64,000 nt of DNA from Idiomarina piscisalsi (GTDB lineage Bacteria > Pseudomonadota > Gammaproteobacteria > Enterobacterales > Alteromonadaceae): assembly GCF_002211765.1 (NCBI RefSeq), contig NZ_CP022133.1, positions 1,798,001-1,862,000 of the forward strand, given 5' to 3'. Both the position numbers and the translations under genes were made by a program. Below the pieces are notes generated by a model. The model worked only from the letters and a program-made list of their open reading frames with translations. It was not told the DNA's origin and made no database searches. Below, one piece after another: positions 51,789-61,654 of this stretch. Position 1 is the stretch's first letter, and each line of letters begins with the position of its first letter.

Positions 51789-52949
51789 TTAAACGCCGCT
51801 GTATCCGACTTCTTTCATGATAGAGCGCGCCATATTATCCAAACTAATACTCTTCGTTGAAATACCCGCTGAGGCAACCGCTTGCGGCATGCCATAAACA
51901 ACACAGCTGGCCTGATCCTGAGCCCAGATAGTGGCGCCTTGTTGTTTCAACATACGTGAACCTTCACGGCCATCAGCCCCCATCCCCGTCAAAATAACGC
52001 CTAGCACCTTGCCCATATACACTTTTGATAAGCTGGCAAAGGTCAAATCAACGCTCGGTTTGTAGGTAACACGTCCACTCGTGTCTTCTTTGACCCGTAA
52101 ACGGGCACTGCCAGAGCGTCCTTCTACAACCAACTGCTTACCGCCCGGTGCTAAATAGGCGGTGCCGGGAGTGAGTACATCACCGTCTTCAGCTTCTTTC
52201 ACGCGAATCTTACACAATCCGTCCAGGCGCTGAGAAAAAGCCTTAGTAAAAGCCGCTGGCATATGTTGCACCATCACAATGGGGTACGGAAAGTTGGCTG
52301 GCAATTGCGTTAGTATTTTCTGCAAGGCTACAGGACCACCGGTTGACGTCCCAATCGCCAAAATTTGATACGCACGATTAATGCTTAAAGAGCCTGCGGC
52401 ATCTGCTAATCGAAACGATGCTTGACGCTGGCTTTGCCGTTCTTCATTACGTTGCCGAATACGATCCAGCGCCGACACGGGCTCTTTCGGCTTAGCCGGC
52501 TCAACGGTTCGGCTTGCTGGTGTACGCGTTATTGTCGGCGTTCTGGCAGCGGGTTGCTTGGCAATGGCCAGTACGCGATCTTGCAGCGTTTTAACTGCTT
52601 CATCACGGTTACGAGCGATATCTTCAAACTTCTTAGGTAAGAAGTCCGCAGCGCCAGCTTCTAACGCATTTAGCGTTGCCGTTGCACCTTCGTGCGTCAG
52701 TGACGAGAACATTAAAATGGGGCAAGGGTTGCTGCCCATAATGGTTTTTACCGCATCAATGCCGTTCATCACCGGCATTTCAATGTCCATGGTAATAACG
52801 TCAGGCTTTAACGCTTTTGCTTGCGCTACCGCCTCCTCGCCATTATTGGCTGAGCCAATGACTTGAATATTTGAGTGTGCTTCCAGAATCTCGGTTACTC
52901 GGCGTCTGAAAAACGCCGAGTCGTCCACTACGAGAACTTTAACTGTCAT
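51789..52949 (-). CDS. cheB: Protein-glutamate methylesterase CheB
   Basis: Removes methyl groups from chemoreceptors and deamidates them. Receiver domain (1-120) with Asp57 in [17 protein letters not shown]; a linker of about 70 residues rich in Ala, Pro, Thr and Arg; then the methylesterase domain (about 195-386) with the Ser in [13 protein letters not shown], His in [13 protein letters not shown] and Asp in [13 protein letters not shown]. 386 residues. cheR is not seen in this window. It starts 15 bases after cheA. Confidence 0.97.
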   Translation of the reverse strand: MTVKVLVVDDSAFFRRRVTEILEAHSNIQVIGSANNGEEAVAQAKALKPDVITMDIEMPVMNGIDAVKTIMGSNPCPILMFSSLTHEGATATLNALEAGAADFLPKKFEDIARNRDEAVKTLQDRVLAIAKQPAARTPTITRTPASRTVEPAKPKEPVSALDRIRQRNEERQSQRQASFRLADAAGSLSINRAYQILAIGTSTGGPVALQKILTQLPANFPYPIVMVQHMPAAFTKAFSQRLDGLCKIRVKEAEDGDVLTPGTAYLAPGGKQLVVEGRSGSARLRVKEDTSGRVTYKPSVDLTFASLSKVYMGKVLGVILTGMGADGREGSRMLKQQGATIWAQDQASCVVYGMPQAVASAGISTKSISLDNMARSIMKEVGYSGV

Positions 52950-52964
52950 GAACGGTGTGTCCCG

Positions 52965-55121
52965 TTATCGTTTAGCGTAATACTTCAGCATGCTTGGTAC
53001 GTCAATAATCAGCGCAATACCACCATCACTGGTAATGGTTGCACCTGCCATACCTGGCGTGCCCTGTAACAGTTTATCCAATGGTTTAATAACCACTTCT
53101 TCCTGACCAATAAGCGCGTCGACCACAAAACCAACCTGCTGATTGCCAATCTGTACAACCACAACATGACCGTTTTCATTGCGGCTTGAGCGGTCTGGGT
53201 TTCTCACCAGCCAATGCTCGAGGAAGAACAACGGTATCGCACGGTCACGTACAATCAGTGTTAACTGACCATCGACTGTATTGGTGCGCTTCATATCCAA
53301 ATCGATAATTTCGCTGACAACCGCCAGTGGCAACGCAAACGTCTGCTCTTTCACTGCCACCATCAGGGTCGGCAAAATAGCTAAGGTTAACGGCACTTTA
53401 ATCAGTAACTCAGTACCTTTACCCAGCTCTGACTGAATTTTGACACTACCATTTAGCTGGCTGATTTTGGTCTTTACTACGTCCATTCCGACGCCACGGC
53501 CCGAAATATCAGACACTTGCTCTTTGGTCGAAAAACCAGCCGCAAAAATCAGGTTGTAAGCGTCTTCGTCGCTTAAGCGTGCTGCTGCGTCGGCATCTAA
53601 AATACCTTTATTGATGGCAATGCCTTTAAGCTTTTCAGCGTCCATACCCGCGCCGTCGTCTTTAATCGACAGCATAATATGGTCACCTTCCTGAGAGGCG
53701 GACAGCGTCACCGTACCCGCCCTTGGCTTACCGTTGGCCTCACGAACGTCCGGCATTTCAATACCGTGGTCAACCGAGTTGCGCACTAAGTGAACCAGCG
53801 GATCAGCCAACGCTTCAACGAGGTTTTTATCCAAGTCGGTGTCTTCGCCGAACATTTCTAAGTTAATTTCTTTTTTCAGGCTGCGTGCTAAGTCACGAAC
53901 TACCCGAGGGAAGCGACCAAAGACTTTCTTAATTGGCTGCATACGGGTTTTCATGACGGCGCCCTGTAAGTCGCCAGTGACAACATCCAGGTTTGAAATG
54001 GCTTTGCCCATTTCGTCGTTATCAGAGTCGTCCGAATTGCTCAGACTCAATAAACGGTTGCGCACCAAAACAAGCTCACCAACCATGTTCATAATGTCGT
54101 CCAAACGTTTGGTATCGACTCGAACCGTGGTTTCCGCAGCCGGTTGCTGTGGTGCTGCCGGCTTCTTGTCAGCCGGTTTCTCTGCAGCTTTAGGCTTGTC
54201 TTCTTTTGCAGCTGGTTTAGGAGCTGGTTTGGCTTTTGGCTCTGGTTTTGGCGCCGCTTTTTTCTCTGGCTTAGGCGTCTCTTTTGGCTTTTCGTCTTTG
54301 CCGTTATCCACACTCTTCGTCGGTGCCTTGCCAGAACCATGCAGTTCATCTAACAGGGACTCAAACTCATCATCGGTGATTTCGTCACTGTCGGCCGGCT
54401 CTTCCTGTTTCTTCTCTGCGCTTTTAGGCGCCTTTCCTGAACCATGGAGCTCATCTAGCAACGACTCAAATTCATCATCGGTAATTTCATCGTTGTCATT
54501 ATCAGCCGCGGCTTTAGGGGCATCGGCTTTCTGATCTGATTTGCCAACACCTGGGCCTTTGCCCTCACCGTGCAGCTCATCAAGTAAGGCTTCAAATTCA
54601 TCGTCCTGAATTTCGTCTATGCCGCCATCACCTGAGCTTTCAGTTGCTTCTTCTTTAGGTGCTTCCGGCTCTGGCTCAGGTTCCGGCTCAGCTTCTTTAG
54701 ACGGCGCTTCAATAGGCGCCTCGTCTTCAGACTCCGGCTGACTGAGCTTGTGCAGTAGCTCGAGTAATTTGTCATCGGCAGGGCTAATGTCTTCACGAGC
54801 TTGCACCTGTGCAAACTGAGCATTGATAGTATCCAGCGCTTGAAGAATCACGTCCATTAAGTCTGACGTAACCGTGCGCTGACCATTACGCAAAGTATCA
54901 AACACGTTTTCAGCACCGTGGCAGGTATCCACTAAGGCAGTGAGCGACAGAAAACCTGCGCCGCCTTTCACGGTATGAAAACCACGGAAAATCGCGTTTA
55001 ATAAATCTTTGTTTTCTGGGTCGTTTTCTAGCTCAACTAACTGCTCAGACAGCTGCTCGAGGATCTCTCCCGCCTCGATCAAAAAGTCCTGCAGTATGTC
55101 TTCATCCATATCAAAGCTCAT
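52965..55121 (-). CDS. cheA: Chemotaxis histidine kinase CheA with repeat-bearing linker
   Basis: 718-residue kinase that phosphorylates CheY and CheB. P1 HPt domain 1-105 with His49 in FRGFHTVKGGAGF. Residues about 130-330 form an acidic, then Lys/Pro/Ala-rich, linker with three copies of a DEITDDEFESLLDELHGSGK-type motif (168-188, 211-233, 246-267). I see no ordinary P2 domain. P3 dimer helices start at about 331 (TTVRVDTKRLDDIMNMVGEL), P4 kinase has LVHLVRNSVDHGIEM, DDGAGMD and GRGVGMDVV, and P5 is CheW-like at the end. In Vibrio a linker region of CheA (LID) is bound by ParP; the repeats are the natural candidate here. Confidence 0.96.
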   Translation of the reverse strand: MSFDMDEDILQDFLIEAGEILEQLSEQLVELENDPENKDLLNAIFRGFHTVKGGAGFLSLTALVDTCHGAENVFDTLRNGQRTVTSDLMDVILQALDTINAQFAQVQAREDISPADDKLLELLHKLSQPESEDEAPIEAPSKEAEPEPEPEPEAPKEEATESSGDGGIDEIQDDEFEALLDELHGEGKGPGVGKSDQKADAPKAAADNDNDEITDDEFESLLDELHGSGKAPKSAEKKQEEPADSDEITDDEFESLLDELHGSGKAPTKSVDNGKDEKPKETPKPEKKAAPKPEPKAKPAPKPAAKEDKPKAAEKPADKKPAAPQQPAAETTVRVDTKRLDDIMNMVGELVLVRNRLLSLSNSDDSDNDEMGKAISNLDVVTGDLQGAVMKTRMQPIKKVFGRFPRVVRDLARSLKKEINLEMFGEDTDLDKNLVEALADPLVHLVRNSVDHGIEMPDVREANGKPRAGTVTLSASQEGDHIMLSIKDDGAGMDAEKLKGIAINKGILDADAAARLSDEDAYNLIFAAGFSTKEQVSDISGRGVGMDVVKTKISQLNGSVKIQSELGKGTELLIKVPLTLAILPTLMVAVKEQTFALPLAVVSEIIDLDMKRTNTVDGQLTLIVRDRAIPLFFLEHWLVRNPDRSSRNENGHVVVVQIGNQQVGFVVDALIGQEEVVIKPLDKLLQGTPGMAGATITSDGGIALIIDVPSMLKYYAKR
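54321..54620 (-). repeat. Three tandem copies of an acidic 20-residue motif in the CheA linker
   Basis: Copies at CheA residues 168-188, 211-233 and 246-267 read DEI-(Q/T)-DDEFE-(A/S)-LLDELHG-(E/S)-GK. Copies 2 and 3 are identical over 21 residues of core, copy 1 differs at about four positions. They are separated by Lys/Ala/Asp-rich spacers of 13-22 residues. DNA identity is high between copies, so recombination could change the number. Confidence 0.85.
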
Positions 55122-55134
55122 GCGACTGATGCTC

Positions 55135-55884
55135 CTAGAAACCTAAACTGGACAGTAAGTCGTCCACTTCGTCTTGCCCACCAACAACGTCATCACGTTT
55201 ATCGGCATCAATAATTGGCCCTTCCGCCTCACTGGCACTTTTCTGCTTTGAAGATTCGGTTTTTTCAGCTTCTCTTCGAGCTTCTTCTTTGCCGAATATT
55301 TTTAACAGTTCAATGAGATTCTTCTCGACGTCTTCAACCAGTTGAATAACCCGTCGAATGACCTGCCCAGTAATATCCTGATAATCCTGAGCCATAAGTA
55401 CTTCGGTCATAAGGCCATGCACTTGCGGCATATTTTCACCACAGCGCTTAAGTACATCATCGACCTGATGGCACAAAGACTTGAATTCATTTATCTCAAT
55501 ATCGTTGCTCATCAACCGATTCCAGACCGGCATGACACTTTCAACGCGCTGGTGCATGTCGTCAGCCATCGGCAAACACGCCTCTACCGCATCCATTGTT
55601 CGATTTGCGGCATCTTCTGTTTTTTGAATAACGTACTGTAAACGGTTTTGTGCATCAGGAAGATCATCTTCTGTCATCTGCACAATGCGAGGGTCCAGTT
55701 GGAAGTCCTGCAATGCTTCGTGGAGGTCACGCGTCAGCTGACCCACTGAAGTAAACAGTTTGTCGTTGCGACGATTGTATACGTCTTCCAGAAGTTGGTT
55801 GGCTTGTTGCTGCTTTCCCTCTTCGAGCAAAGACACAAGTTCTTGAGCCTGCTCGAGGGAAATATCATGGGCTTTATCAGACAT
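55135..55884 (-). CDS. cheZ: CheY phosphatase CheZ
   Basis: Ends the chemotaxis signal by dephosphorylating CheY-P. 249 residues, mainly helical, with the catalytic Gln in MAQDYQDITGQVIRRVIQLVE (D-x-x-x-Q: DITGQ). An acidic linker and the C-terminal CheY-binding peptide (EVDDLLSSLGF) close the protein. It lies between cheY and cheA, as in the Vibrio and Pseudomonas polar-flagellum clusters. Confidence 0.96.
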   Translation of the reverse strand: MSDKAHDISLEQAQELVSLLEEGKQQQANQLLEDVYNRRNDKLFTSVGQLTRDLHEALQDFQLDPRIVQMTEDDLPDAQNRLQYVIQKTEDAANRTMDAVEACLPMADDMHQRVESVMPVWNRLMSNDIEINEFKSLCHQVDDVLKRCGENMPQVHGLMTEVLMAQDYQDITGQVIRRVIQLVEDVEKNLIELLKIFGKEEARREAEKTESSKQKSASEAEGPIIDADKRDDVVGGQDEVDDLLSSLGF

Positions 55885-55897
55885 GGTAATAGCCCTT

Positions 55898-56281
55898 TTA
55901 GCTAATGCGTTCGAAAATCTTGTCGAGCTTTTCTTTTAACGTCACAGCGGTGAATGGTTTTACGATGTAGCCATTAACACCTGCCTGCGCTGCAGCAATG
56001 ATTTGTTCGCGTTTCGCTTCCGCCGTTACCATGAGTACCGGCAAGTGCGACAGATTATCGTCCTTACGAATTTCTTTCAGTAGATCGATACCTTGCATGC
56101 CCGGCATGTTCCAGTCGGTCACGACAAAGTCAAAATCGCCGTTTTGCAACATAGGCAGAGCCGTGTTGCCGTCATCGGCTTCCTGAATATTCGTAAAACC
56201 AAGGTCACGAAGTAAGTTCTTAATGATTCGTCTCATTGTAGAAAAGTCATCCACAACAAGAATTTTCATATTTTTATCCAA
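55898..56281 (-). CDS. cheY: Chemotaxis response regulator CheY
   Basis: Single receiver domain that binds the flagellar motor switch. [20 protein letters not shown] near the start holds the acidic pocket, [16 protein letters not shown] the phosphoacceptor Asp, VTAEAKR the Thr switch and YIVKPFT the Lys. I prefer the TTG start at 56281 ([10 protein letters not shown]), because GGAGG lies 5 bases upstream; the ATG four codons later is 16 bases from it, and the GTG at 56293 overlaps the ribosome site. About 127 residues, normal. Confidence 0.96.
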   Translation of the reverse strand: MDKNMKILVVDDFSTMRRIIKNLLRDLGFTNIQEADDGNTALPMLQNGDFDFVVTDWNMPGMQGIDLLKEIRKDDNLSHLPVLMVTAEAKREQIIAAAQAGVNGYIVKPFTAVTLKEKLDKIFERIS

Positions 56282-56317
56282 AGCACCCTCCACTGAGGCT
56301 CTCGATTACCACCAAAA

Positions 56318-57043
56318 TTATTCAACCCAATTCTGCATTCGCGACTTGAGCCGCACCATTGCCTGACTGTGAATTTGACTAACGCGAGACTCACTCACGC
56401 TCAGCACTTCACCTATCTCTTTTAAATTCAATTCTTCATCATAATACAATGAAAGCACTAAAGCTTCACGCTCTGGTAACGAAGAAATTGTCGATACCAG
56501 GGCTTTATGAAACGCTGCATTTTCGACATCGCGCTGTGGCTCATACGCCGAACCCGTCACTTGCTCCGGTATAATCGCATCTTCAGAAACGCCTAAATCT
56601 TCAATACCGATGATTCGCCCTGAACTAACATCACGCAAAATAGCGTGGTACTCATCCAACCCAATGCCCAACTTGCTAGCGACTTCGGTGTCTTTTGCAT
56701 CACGGCCGGTGTCATTTTCGACCTGTCGTATGGCTTCTAACACACGCCGATGATTTCTGTGTACTGAGCGCGGAGCCCAATCACCACGTCGAATTTCATC
56801 CAACATAGCGCCACGAATACGTATTCCGGCAAAGGTTTCAAAACTGGCGCCTTTGCTGTTATCAAAATTCCGCGCCGCTTCTAATAAGCCTATCATGCCC
56901 GCTTGAATTAAGTCATCGACTTGCACACTGGCAGGTAGTCTCGCCATCATGTGATGCGCAATGCGCTTAACCAGCCCCGTATGCTGTTCAATAATAGCGT
57001 TACGGTTGTCGGCTGTGGCGGCATAAGCGGCAGCTTTATTCAT
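56318..57043 (-). CDS. fliA: Flagellar sigma factor FliA (sigma 28)
   Basis: Directs RNA polymerase to late flagellar and chemotaxis promoters. 241 residues from the ATG at 57043 (MNKAAAYAA, the usual start), which overlaps the flhG stop; an ATG three codons earlier is too close to any ribosome site. Region 2 contains VDDLIQAGMIGLLEAARNFD and FETFAGIRIRGAMLDEIRRGDW; region 4 contains LPEREALVLSLYYDEELNLKEIG and SESRVSQIHSQAM. It sits between flhG and cheY in the standard order. Confidence 0.97.
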   Translation of the reverse strand: MNKAAAYAATADNRNAIIEQHTGLVKRIAHHMMARLPASVQVDDLIQAGMIGLLEAARNFDNSKGASFETFAGIRIRGAMLDEIRRGDWAPRSVHRNHRRVLEAIRQVENDTGRDAKDTEVASKLGIGLDEYHAILRDVSSGRIIGIEDLGVSEDAIIPEQVTGSAYEPQRDVENAAFHKALVSTISSLPEREALVLSLYYDEELNLKEIGEVLSVSESRVSQIHSQAMVRLKSRMQNWVE

Positions 57044-57908
57044 TGGCAACATCCCGCTTACTCCCGTTATCGGCAGAAGTTATCAATTGCTCAAGGAAAA
57101 ATTCTAAATGCCCTCCTGCCTGAGCAGGAATTGGCCAGTCCAGAGCTTTCTTCGCTAATGCTTTAAACGCCAGTGACGCTGGCGATTTAGGGTACGCCAA
57201 CACCATTGGCTGTTGTTTTCTAACGGCCAACCGCAAATTCTCGTCGTGAGGAACTATCGCTGCTAACTCTAATGCCACATCGAGAAAACGATCCGTGACC
57301 TTAGTCAACTTATTAAACAATACTTGCCCTTCACGCATATTACGCACCATGTTGGCAACGACTTTGAATTTAAACAGTCCTTGTTCACGACTTAGCACTT
57401 TTATGAGTGCGTAAGCATCGGTGATTGAAGTGGGTTCATCGCAGACAACAACAAGAACATCCTGGGAAGCTCGGGCAAAGCTGACCACTGTGTTTCCGAT
57501 ACCCGCTGCCGTATCCACAATAAGCACGTCGTAATTTCCCTGCAGTTGACTAAACGCCCGAATAAGACCGGCGTGCTCTGACTCACTCAAGTCAACCATA
57601 GAGCGGGTTCCTGAAGTCGCCGGCACGATTTTTATGCCCCCCGGCCCTTCAATTAAAATATCTTCCAGTTCGCATTGGCCGCTCAGTACATGAGACAGGT
57701 TGCGCTCAACACGCAAGCCCAGCATGACGTCGACATTAGCCAAGCCAAGGTCGGCATCAAGTACCAGTACTCGTTTTCCCTGCTTCGCCATAGCAATGGC
57801 CATATTCAGTGAGACGTTAGTTTTACCCACGCCACCTTTACCACCTGTGACGGCTATGACTTTTACTTTTGACTGTTTCATTCTTCGCAGACCGCTTGCT
57901 TGATCCAT
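57036..57908 (-). CDS. flhG: Flagellar number regulator FlhG (FleN)
   Basis: MinD-like ATPase that limits polar flagella to one, in balance with FlhF. Deviant Walker A TGGKGGVGKTNVSLNMAIAM near 20-39, preceded by the short activating region (about 1-15, MDQASGLRRM) that FlhG uses to stimulate FlhF GTPase. LDADLGLANVDVMLG is Walker A', and VLIVDTAAGIGNTV Walker B. 290 residues. Its presence implies a single or few polar flagella. It overlaps fliA by 8 bases. Confidence 0.96.
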   Translation of the reverse strand: MDQASGLRRMKQSKVKVIAVTGGKGGVGKTNVSLNMAIAMAKQGKRVLVLDADLGLANVDVMLGLRVERNLSHVLSGQCELEDILIEGPGGIKIVPATSGTRSMVDLSESEHAGLIRAFSQLQGNYDVLIVDTAAGIGNTVVSFARASQDVLVVVCDEPTSITDAYALIKVLSREQGLFKFKVVANMVRNMREGQVLFNKLTKVTDRFLDVALELAAIVPHDENLRLAVRKQQPMVLAYPKSPASLAFKALAKKALDWPIPAQAGGHLEFFLEQLITSADNGSKRDVANE

Positions 57909-57964
57909 CGGGCGTATCTCTTATTTTACATCTTCGACAACAGCGTCATTGTATAACGGCTCAC

Positions 57965-59332
57965 TCAGCGAGAAAACGCCGCATTCCAGTACGATTTTGG
58001 CACGTCTGATACCGAGGAACAAATGCTTTTGTCCATTAACCGCTCGGCTTCAGATACCAGGTAATTTGCATCAGCAACTTTAATGTCTTCCGGTACTTGC
58101 TGACCGTTGGTGACATAACCAACCGGCAGACCGTACTCAATTGCCACACTGATACTTTCTCCTAAACTTAAGCATTCGTCCAGTTTGGTAAAAATGCAAC
58201 CCGACAAAGGTAGTGTTTTGAATTGTTTAACGGCGTCATTTAACACCTGGCTTTGTGAGGTTGCCGACAATACCAGGTAAGGTCGAATTCTCAGACGGGT
58301 ATTTTGTATTAATTGGCCAAGTTGCTCGCTTAAGCGCTTGTCGCGCTGCCCCATACCTGCCGTATCAATTAAAATCAGGCTCTTATCACGTAGCGACAGT
58401 AATGAGTCCGCTAGCTCTTTTGCATCTTTTGCCACTTTTACCGGACAGCCAATAATACGTCCGTAAGTCTGTAATTGTTCACTGGCACCAATTCGGAAGG
58501 TGTCGGTGGTAATTAAAGCGACTTTGTCAGAGCCATGGCGCTGAGCGTAACGGGCCGCCAGCTTAGCAATGGTCGTAGTTTTACCAACGCCGGTAGGACC
58601 AACGAGTGCCACTGCACCGCCGCGTGTCAAAATATCGTCATTGGTGGTATTCAACTGACCTTCTAACAGATGCATGGTTTGCTCCCAGGCATCCTCGTCT
58701 GAGCTGCTTTCAGGAATAAAACAAGCAATCTGATCCGCGATGCGTTCACTCAACCCCATCGTCATAAGGCGTTGCATCAACATAGCGCGCACTGGCTCTT
58801 CGCGATCCATCTCTTGCTTCATGAGACCGCTTAACTGGTGCTCTAACAACTGGCGAATACCGTTCACTTGTGAGCGCAGCTCTGCGATTGCTTCCGAGTC
58901 ATTGCTGTCCGGCGCATTCACTTGCTCAGGAAAGACATCCGCTTGTGAAGGCTCTTGTTGAGCCGATGCTGCCTGATGCGCCATTTGGTGATAAGCGTCG
59001 TGCTTTGCTGCCGTTTCAGGTTGACCGGTCATTTGTTCTGCCGCTTGCGAAGACACTGACGAAGGCGCGGCATTTTGACGCTGTAGCAATTCAGCCAACG
59101 ATTGAGCCGGCGCTTCCGATTCTTGCTCTGCAGGCTGCTGTGTTGCCGTTGAGTGCGCTGCCATCTCTGGAGCCGCTTCTGGTGCTCGTGCGTCCGGGTC
59201 AACAGCCGCCACTAATTCAATACCACCATTCACCTTTTTATTGGATAGAATAATCGCATCAGCGCCTAAGGTTTCTTTAACCTGCTGTAAGCCTCGACGC
59301 ATATCCTCTGCAAAAAAGCGTTTAATTTTCAC
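57965..59332 (-). CDS. flhF: Flagellar placement GTPase FlhF
   Basis: SRP-family GTPase that marks the pole for flagellar assembly. 455 residues: short basic N-terminus (MKIKRFFAEDMRRGLQQVKE), an Ala/Gln/Glu-rich B-like linker (about 65-150), an N domain, and the NG GTPase with VALVGPTGVGKTTTIAKLAA (G1), DTFRIGASEQLQTYGRI (G2), LILIDTAGMGQRD (G3) and FTKLDECLSLG (G4). It is in the flhA-flhF-flhG order. Confidence 0.96.
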   Translation of the reverse strand: MKIKRFFAEDMRRGLQQVKETLGADAIILSNKKVNGGIELVAAVDPDARAPEAAPEMAAHSTATQQPAEQESEAPAQSLAELLQRQNAAPSSVSSQAAEQMTGQPETAAKHDAYHQMAHQAASAQQEPSQADVFPEQVNAPDSNDSEAIAELRSQVNGIRQLLEHQLSGLMKQEMDREEPVRAMLMQRLMTMGLSERIADQIACFIPESSSDEDAWEQTMHLLEGQLNTTNDDILTRGGAVALVGPTGVGKTTTIAKLAARYAQRHGSDKVALITTDTFRIGASEQLQTYGRIIGCPVKVAKDAKELADSLLSLRDKSLILIDTAGMGQRDKRLSEQLGQLIQNTRLRIRPYLVLSATSQSQVLNDAVKQFKTLPLSGCIFTKLDECLSLGESISVAIEYGLPVGYVTNGQQVPEDIKVADANYLVSEAERLMDKSICSSVSDVPKSYWNAAFSR

Positions 59333-59349
59333 AAGCGACTCCCGTTGTC

Positions 59350-61497
59350 TTAGGTAGCGGTTTGTTCACCACTGTTTTGTTGTCCACCAATTGAGCTGAC
59401 AATGCGAATTTGTTTGTCATCCGGAATTTCCTGATACGACAACACTCGCATACCATCGGTAGCGTGGCGCGCAAATCGCGCCATGGTTGAGCGTAGTAGC
59501 CCGGATGTCAGCAACACAGACGGTTCTCCGTTCATTTCCTGCTGCTGATGCGTTTCGCGTAACGACTGTTGCAAGCGTTCGGCTAAACCTGGTTCAATGC
59601 CTGCACCTTGCTGATTTCCGTCGTTACCAGCCATCTGCAGTGACTGATGCAACATCTGTTCCAACTCTGGCGCCAAAGTTATGACAGGCAGTTCGGTTTC
59701 GCCTTCTGAGATATCCTGAACAATCAAACGGCGCAGAGAAATTCGTACGGCAGCCGTTAATACATCCGGATCCTGACTGCGTCCGGCGTACTCAACCAAG
59801 GTTTGTACAATGGTTCGCATATCGCGTATAGCAATGCCTTCATCCAGCAAGTTCTGCAGCACTTTGACAAAGTTACCCAGTGACAATAAGTCAGGAATAA
59901 GTCCTTCCACCAATTTCGGATGCGTGCGACCCAGGCGATCCAACAGCTCCTGTGCTTCTTCATGACCAAGTAACTGCGATGCGTGATTCGTGACAATTTG
60001 ACTTAAGTGAGTGGCCACTACCGTTGCAGCATCCACCACGGTATAACCTAAGGTTTGCGCGTGCTCTTTTTGCTCCGGGCGTATCCATACTGCGTCCAGA
60101 CCGAACGCCGGATCCGTGGTTTTTTCACCTTCAAGTTCCCCGAAGACCTGACCCGGGTTAATAGCCAGCTCCCAGTCATGGCGAATTTCTGCTTCACCCA
60201 TGGTCACACCCATTAGGGTAATTCGGTAACTGTTCGGCCCTAAGTCGAGGTTATCCCGAATATGCACCGCGGGTACCAAGAAGCCGAATTCCTGCGACTG
60301 CTTCTTACGCACCCCTTTAATGCGAGATAGGAGTTCGCCGCCCTGCTGTTTGTCTACCAGAGGAATAAGTCGATACCCCACTTCCAGACCAATGGTGTCA
60401 ACATGGCGTACATCGTCCCAGGACAATTCTTTTTGTTGTGCTTGTTGAACTTGCTGCTCTTGTTCTTTTTCAACCAGTTCGCCCTTCTCGACCTTGTTCT
60501 TTTTCAGTTTGAAATACGCCGCGCCAGCCAGAACCGCCGACATGCTCAGGAAGGCTAAATGCGGCATGCCCGGAATAACACCCATAGCGAACAATACTGA
60601 GCTGGAAATAACCAATACTTTCGGGTTGTCGAGCAACTGCAGAACCACTGCGTCACCCATGTCCTTGCTGTCATTTTCGCGGGTAATAATAATGGCGGTT
60701 GCAACAGACAGTAACAGCGCGGGAATTTGAGCGACCAAACCGTCACCAATGGTCAGCAAGGTATACACTTCAACCGCTTCGCCGAAGGTCAGACCGTATT
60801 GGATCATACCAATCAGCAGGCCGCCGACAATGTTGATAAGTAGTATAAGAATGCCAGCAATGGCGTCGCCTTTAACGAACTTACTGGCACCGTCCATCGA
60901 GCCGTAGAAGTCAGCTTCCCGGGTGACGTCACTGCGTCGCTGTTTGGCTTCTTCCTGGTTAATGAGACCCGCGTTCAAGTCCGCATCGATAGCCATTTGC
61001 TTACCTGGCATGGCGTCCAACGTAAAGCGAGCGGTGACTTCCGAGATACGCCCCGCACCCTTGGTGATAACCACGAAGTTGATGATGACAAGAATGGCGA
61101 AAACGACTAAACCAACGGTGTAGTTACCGCCGATCACAACACTACCAAAGGCTTCAATGACGCTACCGGCAGCACCTGGTCCATTGTGGCCCTCGAGTAA
61201 GACGATACGTGTCGATGCCACGTTTAGGCTAAGCCGCAATACTGTGGCGATAAGCAGAACAGTTGGAAAGGCAGCGAAATCCAGTGGCCGTTGGGTATAA
61301 ACAGCCACCAGCATAACCACGAGCGAGAGTGTAATAGAGAACGAAAACAGAATATCCAGCACCATAGCCGGAATAGGCAGAACCACCATCGCCAAAATAG
61401 CCATAATGGCTAAAGGCGTACCAAAGCCTTTAATTAAATGGGCATTGTTTTGCGTGAAATTTCTTAAACTTACTAACTTTTCGGCACCGCTCGCCAT
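59350..61497 (-). CDS. flhA: Flagellar export gate protein FlhA
   Basis: Proton-driven core of the flagellar type III export gate, about 715 residues. The N-terminal half has eight membrane segments and the conserved cytoplasmic loop FTLDAMPGKQMAIDADLNAG split around ARFTLDAMPGKQMAI, GLINQEEAKQRRSD. The C-terminal domain (about 345-715) forms the FlhA ring that docks chaperones. I start at ATG 61497 with AGGA 6 bases upstream; the frame goes 16 codons farther to a TTG without a ribosome site. flhB is not in the window. Confidence 0.96.
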   Translation of the reverse strand: MASGAEKLVSLRNFTQNNAHLIKGFGTPLAIMAILAMVVLPIPAMVLDILFSFSITLSLVVMLVAVYTQRPLDFAAFPTVLLIATVLRLSLNVASTRIVLLEGHNGPGAAGSVIEAFGSVVIGGNYTVGLVVFAILVIINFVVITKGAGRISEVTARFTLDAMPGKQMAIDADLNAGLINQEEAKQRRSDVTREADFYGSMDGASKFVKGDAIAGILILLINIVGGLLIGMIQYGLTFGEAVEVYTLLTIGDGLVAQIPALLLSVATAIIITRENDSKDMGDAVVLQLLDNPKVLVISSSVLFAMGVIPGMPHLAFLSMSAVLAGAAYFKLKKNKVEKGELVEKEQEQQVQQAQQKELSWDDVRHVDTIGLEVGYRLIPLVDKQQGGELLSRIKGVRKKQSQEFGFLVPAVHIRDNLDLGPNSYRITLMGVTMGEAEIRHDWELAINPGQVFGELEGEKTTDPAFGLDAVWIRPEQKEHAQTLGYTVVDAATVVATHLSQIVTNHASQLLGHEEAQELLDRLGRTHPKLVEGLIPDLLSLGNFVKVLQNLLDEGIAIRDMRTIVQTLVEYAGRSQDPDVLTAAVRISLRRLIVQDISEGETELPVITLAPELEQMLHQSLQMAGNDGNQQGAGIEPGLAERLQQSLRETHQQQEMNGEPSVLLTSGLLRSTMARFARHATDGMRVLSYQEIPDDKQIRIVSSIGGQQNSGEQTAT

Positions 61498-61654
61498 ACG
61501 TCTTCCTGTTGCGTCAAAAAGTTGAACCTGCGGTGTTTTATTCAAGAATCGAGCCAGCTTTTTAAATACTTGCTGACAATACAGTACGAGCTAGCTTACA
61601 GACATTTTTTGGCCTACCGCTAAACTATCAGCACTTTGAATAACAGGGGGCTCT

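Noticed and set aside
54089..54534. Long + and - strand open frames across the cheA linker, rich in Leu/Phe/Ser/Arg.
   Set aside because: They are shadows of the Lys/Pro/Ala/Glu-biased CheA linker codons, have no ribosome sites and no domain-like sequence.
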